Positions 1 to 7,770 of a stretch of 64,000 nt of DNA are shown here, piece after piece; within the stretch, counting starts at the first letter, position 1; the number at the start of each line of letters is the position of its first letter. The notes beneath the pieces were generated by a model, which saw only the letters and a list, made by a program, of their open reading frames with translations, had not been told where the DNA came from and made no database searches. Origin of the DNA: Clostridia bacterium (GTDB taxonomy: Bacteria > Bacillota > Clostridia > Christensenellales > Aristaeellaceae); NCBI GenBank assembly GCA_017534885.1, contig JAFXVR010000023.1, positions 1 to 64,000 of the forward strand, given 5' to 3'. A program made the translations under genes and the position numbers.

Positions 1-2
1 AT

Positions 3-125
3 GCTGACGCTTTCATGACATCGCTGGCCGGTGACGCGAATCATGTCAAAACCTATTTTGAGCACCCCACTCTGGAGCCCTATCGTCAGTTGGATTCAAA
101 TTGCGACGGAAACGGCAATGTTTAG
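3..125 (+). CDS. possible 3' end of an unidentified gene entering from the left
   Basis: From base 3 an open frame of 40 codons runs to a TAG at 123-125 and reads like ordinary protein (it contains VKTYFEHPTLEPYRQLD). It has no start inside the window. It overlaps the last 27 codons of cse1 on the other strand, so both cannot be ordinary genes over this stretch. I read it as possibly the tail of a gene brought next to a broken cse1. The product is not recognised; it may be a chance frame. Confidence 0.25.
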   Translation, partial: ADAFMTSLAGDANHVKTYFEHPTLEPYRQLDSNCDGNGNV

Positions 126-1473
126 TTGCCGGAGTAATAACAGCAAACTCTCCGATATCTTCCGCAGCATTGTTGATGACTTGAAGAGTATCTTGAATCA
201 GAGAAACCCATGGTTTGCCTGCTTCTGTCAATAAGCCCAAACAGAATGAAACACCATCATCATATTCATCTATGATATTTGAATGCTGACCGTTGTCATA
301 TTGGAGTTTTGTATAATGGAAGTAGCATATCTTCTTTTTCATTGGTGAATCCGGTAAATTGCTAATAGCAGAAATCCAGCTGACCACACCTGGCGGCAAG
401 TTTTCCTTAGACGAGATAATTGCTCCAATTTCACGCCATAACTGTGCTGGCATTGGTTCGTCTCTGGGCACCGGCATGAGTGTTTGCCCCTGCTTTCTCA
501 TTTTCCAAATAGTCCACTGTTCTGTGTTTGCATTTTCCTTTATAAAGGCTTCACCAACATACCGCAAGTATCCCAGTATTCTATCCTTGTTACGAATAAG
601 CATCAGTCTTCTGGATAAGAAAGACAATATCTCTGCAGGATTGTCAGGCATTGATACACCAACTTTTTCAACAATGTGCGGTTCCTCATATTCCCATGTG
701 GGTCGTTGTCTTCCCCAAAGGCCATCATTGTCAAGTCTTCCATTCTTCAGCAATACAAGATTAAGCATTAGCGTCTCAAAAAGACTGCTTCCCTCTGCAT
801 AAATGGAGCATAGGTTACCAACCCAGCACACAGCATTCTTTGTGATTTCACTTTTCTGATTCATTGCCGAATTCGGGGTATAGTAATCTTTGATCCCAGC
901 ATCATCATATGCCATGACATATAGCAACCAACGCGCAGCTTCCGGAATAGATACAGAAGCCTTGTTAATCCCGGTTGCAATGTTAAACAATCGCTCTTTA
1001 CTGCTGCTTTCCGCTATTGCACCATTGAGCTTGGATCCTTTTTGAATTGCATTGATCGGCTTGTTATTGAGCAGCCCCGACTTCTCCGCCGCGTTCCCGA
1101 TGGTCAGGCCGTCCTTGCCCCGGGTGACCTGCATGAAGGGTCTGTCCGGATGAAAGAGCCACATCCTATCCCGCCAGCGCGCCAGGTAGGCCTCGATCCT
1201 CTCCTCCGGGAAGCGGCCCGCCTCCCAAAGGTCAAACCAGGCGTCCAGCGCGTCATCCGGCGTATCGAAGGGCTGATCGCCGAACAGCGCCGCGTAGAGC
1301 ACCGCCAGCAGAAAGCGCAGCACCGCCACGTTCTGGGCGGGTGTCTCTCCGCCCAGCGCGCGGCAGTCCTGGCAGCGCAGCAGGGTCTCCCGCAGGGAGT
1401 ATTCCTCCGTGTGCCCGTCCGGCCTCAGCACCAGTATCCATTTTTCATCAGCCAGGTTAAAGCAGGGTTCCAT
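46..1473 (-). CDS. cse1: type I-E CRISPR Cascade large subunit Cse1/CasA, C-terminally shortened
   Basis: Cse1 is the large subunit of the type I-E Cascade complex; it reads the PAM and recruits Cas3. The 475-residue product has the family's N-terminal pattern (LADEKWILVLRPDG, then WLFHPDRPFMQV near residue 105) and a KERLFN segment near residue 160. Family members are usually 500-560 residues with a C-terminal four-helix bundle; here the protein stops soon after DTLQVINNAAEDIGEF, so most of that bundle is missing. The start is supported by an AAGGAGG site. Base composition changes sharply near 1040-1080: the first ~136 codons are GC-rich like the neighbours, the rest is AT-richer. The gene is 180 bp downstream of cas3 with its own promoter. 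Its last ~30 codons look unlike Cse1 and lie antisense to another plausible frame, so it may be broken. Confidence 0.85.
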   Translation of the reverse strand: MEPCFNLADEKWILVLRPDGHTEEYSLRETLLRCQDCRALGGETPAQNVAVLRFLLAVLYAALFGDQPFDTPDDALDAWFDLWEAGRFPEERIEAYLARWRDRMWLFHPDRPFMQVTRGKDGLTIGNAAEKSGLLNNKPINAIQKGSKLNGAIAESSSKERLFNIATGINKASVSIPEAARWLLYVMAYDDAGIKDYYTPNSAMNQKSEITKNAVCWVGNLCSIYAEGSSLFETLMLNLVLLKNGRLDNDGLWGRQRPTWEYEEPHIVEKVGVSMPDNPAEILSFLSRRLMLIRNKDRILGYLRYVGEAFIKENANTEQWTIWKMRKQGQTLMPVPRDEPMPAQLWREIGAIISSKENLPPGVVSWISAISNLPDSPMKKKICYFHYTKLQYDNGQHSNIIDEYDDGVSFCLGLLTEAGKPWVSLIQDTLQVINNAAEDIGEFAVITPATKHCRFRRNLNPTDDRAPEWGAQNRF

Positions 1474-1554
1474 CCGGTTTCAGCCTCCTTTTCAGCGGCC
1501 AGCTGTCTATCTCGTCTTGTGCCCTATGGGTTTTGTTCCTTTTGTATCATCCCA

Positions 1555-1583
1555 ATTCTAAGCGCTTTCATGGCGATTGTCAA
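1555..1583 (-). promoter_or_regulatory. sigma-A promoter for cse1
   Basis: On the minus strand TTGACA (1583-1578), a 17-nt spacer and TAGAAT (1560-1555) make a near-perfect vegetative promoter in the 180-bp gap between cas3 and cse1, about 80 bp ahead of the cse1 start. It implies that Cascade genes can be transcribed separately from cas3. Confidence 0.8.
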
Positions 1584-1653
1584 ACAAGCAAAAGGACCAT
1601 TTTGCGTACAATGCCGCGCATAATGGCCCATACAGGTATTCTTCTTCATATTG

Positions 1654-4395
1654 TCACTCTTTTGCAATGTTTTCCCCGGTTTTCTCACACATCAGCCCCA
1701 GCGCGGGATCATAGCGCAGGCGGTATCCGTTCAGCGTCTTTTCTCCGCCCTCGTCCAGCAGCAGGAGCAGCTCGCCCTGCAGCCAGGGGGACTGCTGCCA
1801 TTCCGGCGCGGCGGTACGGGTTTCCTCCTCGAGTTCCGCGATGGTTCGGTCTATCGTCCATGGCGTGCAGAGCGCCCAGGGCAGCTTCAGCCGCTGGCGC
1901 GCAAGCGTCACCGCCTCCTCAAAGGATGGCATGCGCGCTAAGGACACCGGCTCCGCCTGCTCCGTCAACGGCATGGCGCGGCCCTCCCCGCAGCGGCGCA
2001 GGGCCAGCACCTCCACCGATCCGCCGCTGTCCCGCACAGCCGCCTCGGCCCGCTGCTCACTGCCGGTTTGACGGTTATCAAGAAGCCCATGTAGTGTAAC
2101 TCGACTTCGGCGAGATGACATCGCGGGTTCTGCCAGCCGCCATGCATCTGCCCGCTGCTTCTTGTCATTCTGTTCACGCTCCATTGCCCGCCGGGCTTCC
2201 CTGAAGGCCTCGGTCTCGTCCCCGGGCAGTTTTGTCCCGCTGTAGGCCGCCTGTACCAGCGGCGCGATGTCCTCCGGCAGGGTGAAGGCTTCCGGCAGCA
2301 GGGCGCGGGTGCGCAGCAGCAGATAAGGCGCGTAAATGCGCTGCCTGCCAATCTCCTCATCCGTCAGCGCGGTGACGCAGCACATCGCCTGCCTCAGCCC
2401 TTCGGGGCGCGTCCGCTGATGCCGGTGAAGCCGTCCGATACGCTGCAGCAGCAGATCCATCGGGCACAGGTCGGTGATCAGATAGTCCAGGTCGATATCC
2501 AGGCTCTGCTCGATGACCTGCGTGCCGATCAGCACCATCCGCCGCGGACGCGCGCCGTTTTTCCCCAGCGCCGCCGTCAGACGCTGCTCAATGGCTGTGC
2601 GGTGGGGCATCACAAAGCGCGCGTGGTCGAGGATGATATCGATGTCCGGCATAGCCTCCATCACCTGCCAGGCCAGCTCCTGCGCCCGCTGCACCGTGTT
2701 GCAGATCACCCCCGCACAGCCGTCCTCCGCCAGCGCCTTGGCCAGCAGGGGCAGGCGGTCCTCGTCCGTGATCCGCTTCAGCCGCACGGGCGTTTGTTTC
2801 CCATCCGCCGTCAGCGCCTTTTGCCGCACCGTCCCCGCGTCCGACCAGGTCAGCAGGGGGTATTCGGCGCTGGTCCGCCAGGGCGCGGCGTCGTCTGTCC
2901 GCCGCTCGTGCTCCAGGTAGGCGTCCATCAGCGCGGCGCGCGTCTGGGCGGGCAGGGTGGCCGAGAGCAGAATCACCGGCACGCCCCAGGCGCCCAGCCA
3001 GTGCAAGGCCCGCTGCAGGTACTGGCTCATGTAGGCGTCGTAGGCGTGGGCTTCATCCACGATCACCACTTTTCCGGCCAGGCCCAGCTGGCGGAGCATC
3101 ACATGCTTCCGGCGCAGCGCCGCCATCAGCAGCTGATCCACCGTGCCCACGCAGAAGCTGGCCAGCAGCGCCGTCTTCCGCCCCTGGAAAAAGCGGTGCA
3201 CCTCCAGCCCTGTGCTGTCCTGGTCGTCTTCAAAGGTGTGCACATCCGCTGAGCTGCCCGCCAGCAGATCGCGGAAATCCGGATTCAGCGCGGCCATGCG
3301 GTGGCTCAGCTGAACGCTCTGCCGGCTGTTCTCCGCGTTCTGGGCGAACCAGCTCAGGAGCCGGTGAAAAATAGCGTTGGCGGTGGCCTGGGTCGGCAGA
3401 CCAAAGAAGAGGCCGCCCGCGCCGGTCTTTGCGGCCAGCAGTTCCGCGGCGGCCAGCGCGGCCTCCGTCTTGCCCGATCCCATGGGCGCTTCGAGGATCA
3501 TCAGCCCGGGCCCGCTCATGTCCGCCGCCGCCCGGGCGGTCTCCCGCTGAGCCGCGTGGGGGATGAAGGACTCCTCCCCCTGCCCAAAGCGCAGGTCGAA
3601 GATCGCGTCGCCCCAGTCCGCGCTGGCCTCGGCCTGCCAGGCGGGGTGCAGGCGCAGGCGTTGAATGGCCTTGTTCAGCCGCTCCGCCGTATTCACCGAG
3701 CGCCCATCGTCCCCGACAGGCAGCAGGGGGAAATAGCAGGTGTTGCTGGCGATCCAGTCCGCCATGATCAGCAGTCCGCAGAGCAGGGTCTGCGCCGCCT
3801 GCGAAACGGCAGGCATCTGCTTCACCGCCAGTCCCGCTTCCTCCTCCGCCCGGCGAACCAGCTCATCCTGGGCCTGCTGCCACTTCTCCCTGTCCGCTTT
3901 CCGGCCGACCAGCCGGTGCGCCTTGTTGGCCCAGAGGCTCTCCGGATCAAAAGTCTGATCCTGCGGCCTGCCGTGGTGTCCGCCGATCACCGAGGCCAGG
4001 CCCGGCTCCATGCCAAAGCGCCGGGTGGCCAAGACCTCCCCGGCAGCTGCGTGTTTCGGGTCGTATTCCATCTCCCGGTCGATGTGCCAGCCCGCCGCCT
4101 CCATCCGCTCCGTCAGCGCGGCCTGCCCGCTGCTTTTGGCGATGTGCGCCGCGAAAGCCGGGGTCGCCTTGCCCAGATCGTGCAGGAAGCCCAGCAGGGT
4201 GATTGTCCGGAGTGAGGCCGCCTCATCACAGCCGGGCACCAGGAGACGCTTTTCGCTCTCAGGCAGCCAATGTTCATACAGATGCCGCATCACGCCGGCC
4301 GTGTCCGCCAGGTGCAGCCAGAGGGGCAGCCACTGCCGGCCCAGCGGATCAGCCTTCGCCGGTATGGAAAGGGTCAGGGGGGATAACGCGCTCAT
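1654..4395 (-). CDS. cas3: CRISPR-associated nuclease-helicase Cas3
   Basis: Cas3 degrades DNA bound by Cascade: an HD nuclease domain cuts and an SF2 helicase domain unwinds. The 913-residue product has the HD motif (FLHDLGK, near residue 72) followed by a conserved histidine pair (GGHHG), Walker A (APMGSGKT, near 306), a DEAH box (VIVDEAHAYD, near 447) and helicase motif VI (QRIGRLHRH). Length fits the family. The ATG at 4395 is chosen because it overlaps the stop of the upstream DUF402 gene by 4 nt (ATGA); the open frame extends 27 codons further upstream inside that gene. It is therefore translationally coupled to a gene that is not a usual cas gene. All catalytic motifs seen are intact. 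Confidence 0.95.
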   Translation of the reverse strand: MSALSPLTLSIPAKADPLGRQWLPLWLHLADTAGVMRHLYEHWLPESEKRLLVPGCDEAASLRTITLLGFLHDLGKATPAFAAHIAKSSGQAALTERMEAAGWHIDREMEYDPKHAAAGEVLATRRFGMEPGLASVIGGHHGRPQDQTFDPESLWANKAHRLVGRKADREKWQQAQDELVRRAEEEAGLAVKQMPAVSQAAQTLLCGLLIMADWIASNTCYFPLLPVGDDGRSVNTAERLNKAIQRLRLHPAWQAEASADWGDAIFDLRFGQGEESFIPHAAQRETARAAADMSGPGLMILEAPMGSGKTEAALAAAELLAAKTGAGGLFFGLPTQATANAIFHRLLSWFAQNAENSRQSVQLSHRMAALNPDFRDLLAGSSADVHTFEDDQDSTGLEVHRFFQGRKTALLASFCVGTVDQLLMAALRRKHVMLRQLGLAGKVVIVDEAHAYDAYMSQYLQRALHWLGAWGVPVILLSATLPAQTRAALMDAYLEHERRTDDAAPWRTSAEYPLLTWSDAGTVRQKALTADGKQTPVRLKRITDEDRLPLLAKALAEDGCAGVICNTVQRAQELAWQVMEAMPDIDIILDHARFVMPHRTAIEQRLTAALGKNGARPRRMVLIGTQVIEQSLDIDLDYLITDLCPMDLLLQRIGRLHRHQRTRPEGLRQAMCCVTALTDEEIGRQRIYAPYLLLRTRALLPEAFTLPEDIAPLVQAAYSGTKLPGDETEAFREARRAMEREQNDKKQRADAWRLAEPAMSSRRSRVTLHGLLDNRQTGSEQRAEAAVRDSGGSVEVLALRRCGEGRAMPLTEQAEPVSLARMPSFEEAVTLARQRLKLPWALCTPWTIDRTIAELEEETRTAAPEWQQSPWLQGELLLLLDEGGEKTLNGYRLRYDPALGLMCEKTGENIAKE

Positions 4396-4994
4396 CGGTT
4401 TGCCTCCGGTGGCATGACTGTGTGCACCTCCTGTCTCGCTTCCTGTTTCATCATATCCATCCGCACTTTCCCGCACGTCTCCGCGATCTCCCGCCCGCGC
4501 TCACGCACCAGCGCCTCCAGCTTTTCGCCGGTGCGCAGGGCGTGTTCGTATTCCTCCCGGGAGATGTCCTCCCTGGCCCGGGCCGCTTCCAGCTCCTCCC
4601 GGTCAAGAGTCTTCACGCCGCCGGCCGGGTCGTAGATCACGTCCAGGAAGGCGTCCTCAAAGGTCGGGTTGTCGGGATCGTCAAAGCAGACGCCCGCGGC
4701 GGATGTCACGTCAAAGTAGATCTGGATCAGACGGCCGCTTTCATCGAACTGGGCGGTGGTGAAGACATCGACGCCATTCAGGGCGATTTCCAGCCAGGAA
4801 TAGCCCGCGTCCGCGATGGTCAGCTCCCCGAAGGCGCCCTTCACCCGGAGCGGCGCGGTGACGGCCTCCACCAGCAGAAGACCCGCCACCCCTTCGCGCC
4901 CGGCCAGGCTGACGGGTCTGGCCAGGTAACGCCGCCGGGTGATCCGGTGCCAGTCGCTCCGGCGCATATCCTTGCGCGCCATCAAAGTCTTCAT
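4392..4994 (-). CDS. DUF402 domain protein
   Basis: The 200-residue protein carries the DUF402 pattern: an aspartate-rich core (IYFDVTSAAG, FLDVIYDPAGG) followed by LDREELEAARAREDISREEYEHAL. Characterised DUF402 relatives include the nucleoside di/triphosphatase Ntdp and FomD; the substrate here cannot be deduced. A basic N-terminus and a long charged C-terminal helix flank the core. It overlaps DUF4097 upstream and cas3 downstream by 4 nt each, so it sits in the middle of a tightly coupled operon. A link to CRISPR function is suggested only by position. Confidence 0.8.
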   Translation of the reverse strand: MKTLMARKDMRRSDWHRITRRRYLARPVSLAGREGVAGLLLVEAVTAPLRVKGAFGELTIADAGYSWLEIALNGVDVFTTAQFDESGRLIQIYFDVTSAAGVCFDDPDNPTFEDAFLDVIYDPAGGVKTLDREELEAARAREDISREEYEHALRTGEKLEALVRERGREIAETCGKVRMDMMKQEARQEVHTVMPPEANR

Positions 4995-6232
4995 GCGCCG
5001 TAAACTTCGATGTCGCCGGAAACCGAGCGCAGTTCCATGCGGAAGGGCGCGCCGGCCCGGTTCTGCACGCCGTTCAGGCGCTGTTCGCCGGACACGGAGT
5101 GCGTGGTCACGTCCGCCTCCCTCACGCCCCGCGGCAGGCGCAGCATCAGGTCGCCGCTGGTGGAGGCAAAGCGGAAGCTTCCCGGGCTGCGGACGTCCTC
5201 CGGCTCGGCGATCTGGATGCGGAAGTCCCCGCTGGTGGTGGTGATCATTGTGTTTCCACAGCTGACCGTGCCGCTCATGTCGCCGCTGGTGGTGCGGATG
5301 GTCAGCTCCCCGCAGTCACCCGCCAGCTCGATATCTCCGCTGGTGGTGGTGATGCTGGTCAGCCGGCTGTCGCCCGTCAGTTCCATATCGCCGCTCATGG
5401 TCGTCACGCTGAACTCACCGGTATCGGCCTTCACGTCGATATCACCGCTGACGGTGCGCAGAAACAGGCGGTCAAAGGCGTCCTGATCCCGGCGGATCTC
5501 CACGTCGCCGGAGGTCGTGCTGATCTCCAGGTCGCCGGTGAAGCCGGGCATGGCCGCTTTCACGGTCACATCGCCGCTGACGGACCTGATCCGGGCCTTC
5601 GGCGCGCCGCTGCCGGCCACTTCCACCGTCACCCGCGCGCCGCTGGCGGTCATCACCCGCGCCACACCGCGGAGAGCCTGCTGCAGGATGGTGGTGACAC
5701 TGCCCGCGAGATCGGCCAGGCTGTCGCCGTCGAAGTGATAATTGATCTTTTTGCCGCCGCCCATGACGCCGGTCTGGCGCACCACGACCCTGCCGTTCTC
5801 CTCCTGCACCCGGATGACGCCGTCCTCGTCGTTCTCCACGCGCACCGTCACGCCGTCCCCGGCTCCCGTGCCCTGGACCAGGTAAATGTCCGCCTCCCGC
5901 ACATCGATCTCCAGCTCTTCGCAGCGCAGGAAGGTCTGATTGCTCTCAGCCTTCTCCTCTGTCCGGTCCCAGGACTGCGCGCCGGCGGGCTTCTTCTCCG
6001 CCACCTTTTCCATCGGCTCACGGCGGGGATAGCCGGCCAGGGTCTCCTCCATGCCGGACAGGCTCTCGGCTATGGCCGCCAGCGCGTCATCCTCGGCCAG
6101 ACCGCCGGCCACCAGGTCCGCATAGTGCTCCTGGCAGTTGTTGAGCACTTCCTCACGCATCTCGCTGACTTCCTCGGTCTGTTCCAGCTCCTCAAACAGC
6201 AGGTCCACCAGCCGCTTCACTGTTTCATTCAT
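4991..6232 (-). CDS. DUF4097 (adhesin-like beta-helix) protein with HAAS-like N-terminus
   Basis: The 413-residue product starts with a helical ~65-residue region (VKRLVDLLFEELEQTEEV...) resembling the HAAS signalling domain of PadR-linked operons, then a charged linker, then a DUF4097 region built of repeated strands with the recurring motif TTSGD or TVSGD (at least eight occurrences), as expected for a right-handed beta-helix. No signal peptide or clear membrane span is seen. It lies directly downstream of a PadR regulator with an 8-nt overlap, the usual arrangement for this family, in which such proteins are thought to act in envelope-stress sensing or signalling. The exact role is not known. 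Confidence 0.85.
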   Translation of the reverse strand: MNETVKRLVDLLFEELEQTEEVSEMREEVLNNCQEHYADLVAGGLAEDDALAAIAESLSGMEETLAGYPRREPMEKVAEKKPAGAQSWDRTEEKAESNQTFLRCEELEIDVREADIYLVQGTGAGDGVTVRVENDEDGVIRVQEENGRVVVRQTGVMGGGKKINYHFDGDSLADLAGSVTTILQQALRGVARVMTASGARVTVEVAGSGAPKARIRSVSGDVTVKAAMPGFTGDLEISTTSGDVEIRRDQDAFDRLFLRTVSGDIDVKADTGEFSVTTMSGDMELTGDSRLTSITTTSGDIELAGDCGELTIRTTSGDMSGTVSCGNTMITTTSGDFRIQIAEPEDVRSPGSFRFASTSGDLMLRLPRGVREADVTTHSVSGEQRLNGVQNRAGAPFRMELRSVSGDIEVYGA

Positions 6233-6563
6233 GCTCTTTCCCTCCGATCAGCACGTCGATCAGTCCCTTGGTCTCTTCCCAGTTCAGCCGGTCCTCCTGC
6301 AGCTTCAGCTGGCCCAGCTCGGTCACCGAATAGTAGCGCCGCCGGGCGCCGCTCCCTTCGTTTCCCCAGTAGGAGGCGATATAGCCCGCCTCCTCCATGC
6401 GCCGGAAGGCCGTGTACAGGGTGGCTTCTTTCATGGAGAAGCCCCCGCCGCTGAGCCGGGTCACCTGCTTGTTGATCTCGTACCCGTAACTGTCCCGCTC
6501 GCAGAGCTGCCGCAGGATAATGGTATCCGTGTAGCCCCGCAGCAGATCCTGGGATAAGCTCAT
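6225..6563 (-). CDS. PadR family transcriptional regulator
   Basis: A 112-residue winged-helix repressor of the PadR type: LLRGYTDTIILRQLCERDSYGYEINKQV begins the helix-turn-helix and ATLYTAFRRMEEAGYI with ARRRYYSVTELG forms the recognition helix and wing. The start ATG at 6563 overlaps the stop of a small upstream gene (ATGA) and overlaps DUF4097 downstream. PadR proteins normally repress their own operon; a perfect 12-bp palindrome sits within the operon promoter at 6739-6750, a likely operator. Because cas3 is coupled downstream, this repressor could also affect cas3 expression (inference). Confidence 0.92.
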   Translation of the reverse strand: MSLSQDLLRGYTDTIILRQLCERDSYGYEINKQVTRLSGGGFSMKEATLYTAFRRMEEAGYIASYWGNEGSGARRRYYSVTELGQLKLQEDRLNWEETKGLIDVLIGGKEHE

Positions 6564-6715
6564 CTGGCCTCCTCCTCTCCCCTGCGGTCCTCCCTTTCCA
6601 TCTCCCTGAACCACATTTCCGTCTCCAACCGCCACAGTCCCGTGCCGTTCAGGTTCGGGAAGGGCCGGTGCCTGACAGGCGTCCTTATGCCGGGGCGTTC
6701 TTTCCTGTACAGCAT
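6560..6715 (-). CDS. small protein leading the PadR operon (unknown function)
   Basis: A 51-codon open frame begins at ATG 6715 just after a strong GGAGGTGA site and ends by overlapping the PadR start (ATGA). A near-consensus promoter lies immediately upstream, so the ribosome binding site is within a few bases of the transcript start. The product (MLYRKERPGIRTPVRHRPFP...) is basic at the N-terminus and acidic/basic mixed at the C-terminus, with FPNLNGTGLWRLETEMWF in the middle. No family is recognised. The position and signals argue that it is translated; it could be a leader peptide or a small regulator. Confidence 0.55.
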   Translation of the reverse strand: MLYRKERPGIRTPVRHRPFPNLNGTGLWRLETEMWFREMEREDRRGEEEAR

Positions 6716-6734
6716 AACCTCACCTCCGCGATAG

Positions 6735-6763
6735 ATAATATCACGTGATACTTCGCCTGTCAA
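6735..6763 (-). promoter_or_regulatory. promoter with embedded palindromic operator for the PadR operon
   Basis: Minus strand: TTGACA (6763-6758), 17-nt spacer, TATTAT (6740-6735). The spacer and -10 contain the perfect palindrome TATCACGTGATA at 6739-6750. A repressor bound there would block RNA polymerase, which suits autoregulation by the PadR protein encoded just downstream (inference). Confidence 0.8.
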
Positions 6764-6791
6764 GGTATCTCAGAAAGTTTTAATCTTCGGC

Positions 6792-7607
6792 TCATAATGC
6801 ATCAGGATCCGGCCTGTCCGCCATCACCAGTTCGCCCATGAAATACTGCTCCTGAAACGCGATCCGCTCCAGGACCTCCTCCCGGCCCGGCACCCGGCCG
6901 TCTACGCTGACGATCCACTTGTCCTCGCAGTCGTTCAGCCGGTGATACACGCCCGTGACCCGTCCGCTGAAGCGCTCCAGCGGCCCGTCCGCGCCGAAGA
7001 GGTACACGTCCTGCTCCGCCCCGTCCCCGGCTATCACCCCGTCCACATAGCCGTAGTTCAGGGGGTAGACCATGTCCGGGTGCCGGGGATGCCGGCTGCC
7101 CAGCGGCCTGTCCACCGTGCCGCTGACCAACTTCCCGAGGATTCCGCTGTCGTCCCGATGGCGGATGGCCATGCGGTAGACCCGGGTTTCGCTGCCGTGC
7201 CTGTCCCGCATGACCTGCCAGAAGGTGAAGCCGTACTTCTCATACAGCCCGATCTCCTCCGTGGAGAGGTACAGCCATTGATGCCCCTCCGCCTTGGCGA
7301 GGGCATAAGCCCGCTGCAGCAGCAGCCCCGCCCGCCGCCGGCCCCGGTGCGCAGGATCAGTGTGCACAAAGCCCGCCCAGGGCGTCAGCGCCGGATCGGG
7401 AATCTCATCCTGAGCCGCATAGGTGCAGTAGGAGATCAGCTCCTCCCCCTCCGTCAGCAGCAGCACCCGCGCCCCCGGACCGTAGAGCGCCTCAAAGCGC
7501 CCCTCCCGGAGCGCCCTGGCCAGGAAGGGCCCGGCCCGCCATTCGCACCGCGCCATCTGTTCCACCCAGATTTCAGGCACCGATCCCGCGCAAACCGTGA
7601 TTTCCAT
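6792..7607 (-). CDS. GNAT acetyltransferase fused to an inorganic-pyrophosphatase-like domain
   Basis: The 271-residue protein has two parts. Residues ~1-150 are a GNAT N-acyltransferase domain, with the acetyl-CoA binding loop HRGRRRAGLLLQRA and a terminal EEIGLYEKYGFTFW. Residues ~158-271 resemble a family I pyrophosphatase fragment: VDRPLGSRHP, YPLNYGYVDG, GDGAEQDVYLFG, FSGRVTGVYHRLNDCEDKWIV. This matches a short clostridial pyrophosphatase-like family that often stands alone. The ATG at 7607 is preferred over upstream TTG codons because the GNAT fold starts there (MEITVCAG) and GGGGAGG precedes it. The two activities suggest modification of a small molecule with release of diphosphate, but substrates are unknown. 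It is transcribed away from glf. Confidence 0.75.
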   Translation of the reverse strand: MEITVCAGSVPEIWVEQMARCEWRAGPFLARALREGRFEALYGPGARVLLLTEGEELISYCTYAAQDEIPDPALTPWAGFVHTDPAHRGRRRAGLLLQRAYALAKAEGHQWLYLSTEEIGLYEKYGFTFWQVMRDRHGSETRVYRMAIRHRDDSGILGKLVSGTVDRPLGSRHPRHPDMVYPLNYGYVDGVIAGDGAEQDVYLFGADGPLERFSGRVTGVYHRLNDCEDKWIVSVDGRVPGREEVLERIAFQEQYFMGELVMADRPDPDAL

Positions 7608-7770
7608 CGCTTCATCCTCCCCTTTGCCCACAGTATAGCAAAAGGCTTCCCGTTTGGGAAGAGGCTCTGTTGAACGCAAGATCCGCCTGAAAAGCGGCTG
7701 AAAAGAGGATTCCGGCGGAGGGATGTCGAATCACACAGCATCAGCCTGAATGAATGAGGAGGATCCAGTC

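Noticed and set aside
1-6800. CRISPR array near the cas genes
   Set aside because: No regularly spaced direct repeats of 25-40 bases were seen near cas3 or cse1, or elsewhere. An array may lie left of the window.
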